The translations under genes were made by a program, and so were the position numbers. The notes under the pieces were generated by a model. That model was not told the DNA's origin. It was given only the letters and a program-made list of their open reading frames with translations, and did not search any database. Shown one piece after another: positions 14,398-14,597 of a stretch of DNA of 14,597 nucleotides. The first letter of the stretch is position 1. Each line of letters opens with the position of its first letter. Location: positions 1 to 14,597 of the forward strand of contig CAJXEF010000039.1 in NCBI GenBank assembly GCA_913052545.1, given 5' to 3'. The DNA is from an uncultured Chloroflexota bacterium (GTDB lineage Bacteria; Chloroflexota; Dehalococcoidia; UBA3495).

Positions 14398-14429
14398 GAA
14401 AACCCTCTGATTCAGATTAGAGGGTTTTC
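14398..14429. terminator. Strong terminator after the PPOX-type gene
   Basis: A perfect 11-bp stem GAAAACCCTCT / AGAGGGTTTTC (14398-14408 with 14419-14429) around a ten-base loop. The T run of each strand is carried by the stem itself (TTTT at 14425-14428 on plus, its mirror on minus), so it can act in either direction. It lies 100 bases after the PPOX stop codon. Confidence 0.8.
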
Positions 14430-14517
14430 CAGTTAGTAACTAACCCAACGTTGATTGGTTAAATGTATTTAGATACCGGCACAAGTCCATTATTTATGAA
14501 ATTGGTAGCCACAAAAT

Positions 14518-14555
14518 TCTTAGTGGTTGCCCACAGATATTGTCGACTACTAAGA
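14518..14555 (+). other. 12-bp hairpin near the right edge
   Basis: TCTTAGTGGTTG (14518-14529) pairs over 12 bases with CGACTACTAAGA (14544-14555) around a 14-base loop. Two pairs are G-U wobbles in plus-strand RNA and would be mismatches in the other RNA, which favours a plus-strand transcript. It is separated from the PPOX gene by the terminator at 14398. It may be a leader, a small RNA or a terminator of something unseen; a T-rich stretch follows at 14559-14573. Confidence 0.35.
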
Positions 14556-14597
14556 CCATTTATTTAGTTCTTAAAAGTGGCGATAGGCCAGTGTTCG

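Larger units (their letters stand above)
14299..14597. other. Right-hand non-coding region
   Basis: I find no convincing gene here. It contains the inverted pair ATATCCC (14333-14339) and GGGATAT (14356-14362), a third partner ATCCC (14377-14380 region) that could pair with the same GGGAT instead, a strong bidirectional terminator, the palindromes GTTAGTAACTAAC (14432-14444) and CAACGTTG (14446-14453), and a 12-bp hairpin at 14518-14555. No tRNA pattern is visible. Confidence 0.5.

Noticed and set aside
1..14597. Insertion sequences, CRISPR arrays, tRNA or rRNA genes, attachment sites
   Set aside because: No transposase, terminal repeats, spaced direct repeats or tRNA cloverleaf pattern was seen on either strand.

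Overview
The window looks like a chromosomal catabolic region of an uncultivated bacterium, AT-leaning and densely coded. The nearest match I can argue for is a SAR202-type marine Chloroflexota. The reasons are the mixture of luciferase-like flavin monooxygenases, VOC-fold proteins, a family III CoA-transferase, an MmgE/PrpD protein, a PIG3-type quinone oxidoreductase and an NHL propeller, with no mobile element, tRNA, rRNA or CRISPR in sight. That placement is inference from gene content; there is no marker gene here.

Layout. Positions 1-1294 are on the minus strand: a VOC protein cut by the window edge, with a good promoter behind it, and an SDR whose usual catalytic Ser position is not Ser. 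Positions 1427-10246 are on the plus strand, in order: a PCMT-type methyltransferase, a luciferase-like monooxygenase, a divergent alpha/beta hydrolase, a second VOC protein followed by a terminator, a DUF3303-type small protein with a structured leader and a tet-operator-like palindrome, a family III CoA-transferase with Glu at the catalytic Asp position, a quinone oxidoreductase, a 57-residue protein, an NHL/PAL-like propeller, and a second monooxygenase clearly related to bacterial luciferase alpha chain. Positions 13614 down to 10255 are on the minus strand: an ABM-like small protein, a canonical alpha/beta hydrolase, an MmgE/PrpD protein and a TPR protein. A divergent PPOX-type split-barrel gene (13879-14298, plus) shares a 264-base regulatory region with the ABM-like gene, and a strong terminator follows at about 14400.

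How the genes may fit together (inference): two flavin monooxygenases and one or two VOC proteins could insert oxygen into or cleave ring compounds. The hydrolases could open lactones or esters, the SDR and quinone oxidoreductase handle alcohol, ketone or enone steps, the CoA-transferase activates acids, and the MmgE/PrpD protein acts on hydroxy acids. No dedicated flavin reductase is visible. The intergenic gaps on the plus strand are 54 to 194 bases and at least one contains a terminator, so this is a co-linear neighbourhood of several transcripts and not one tight operon.

The most notable points are the tet-operator-like site and leader before the DUF3303 gene, the 14-bp dyad between the divergent genes near 13840, several enzymes with a substituted key residue, an unlisted 57-residue gene with a strong ribosome binding site, and a 12-bp hairpin near the right edge.
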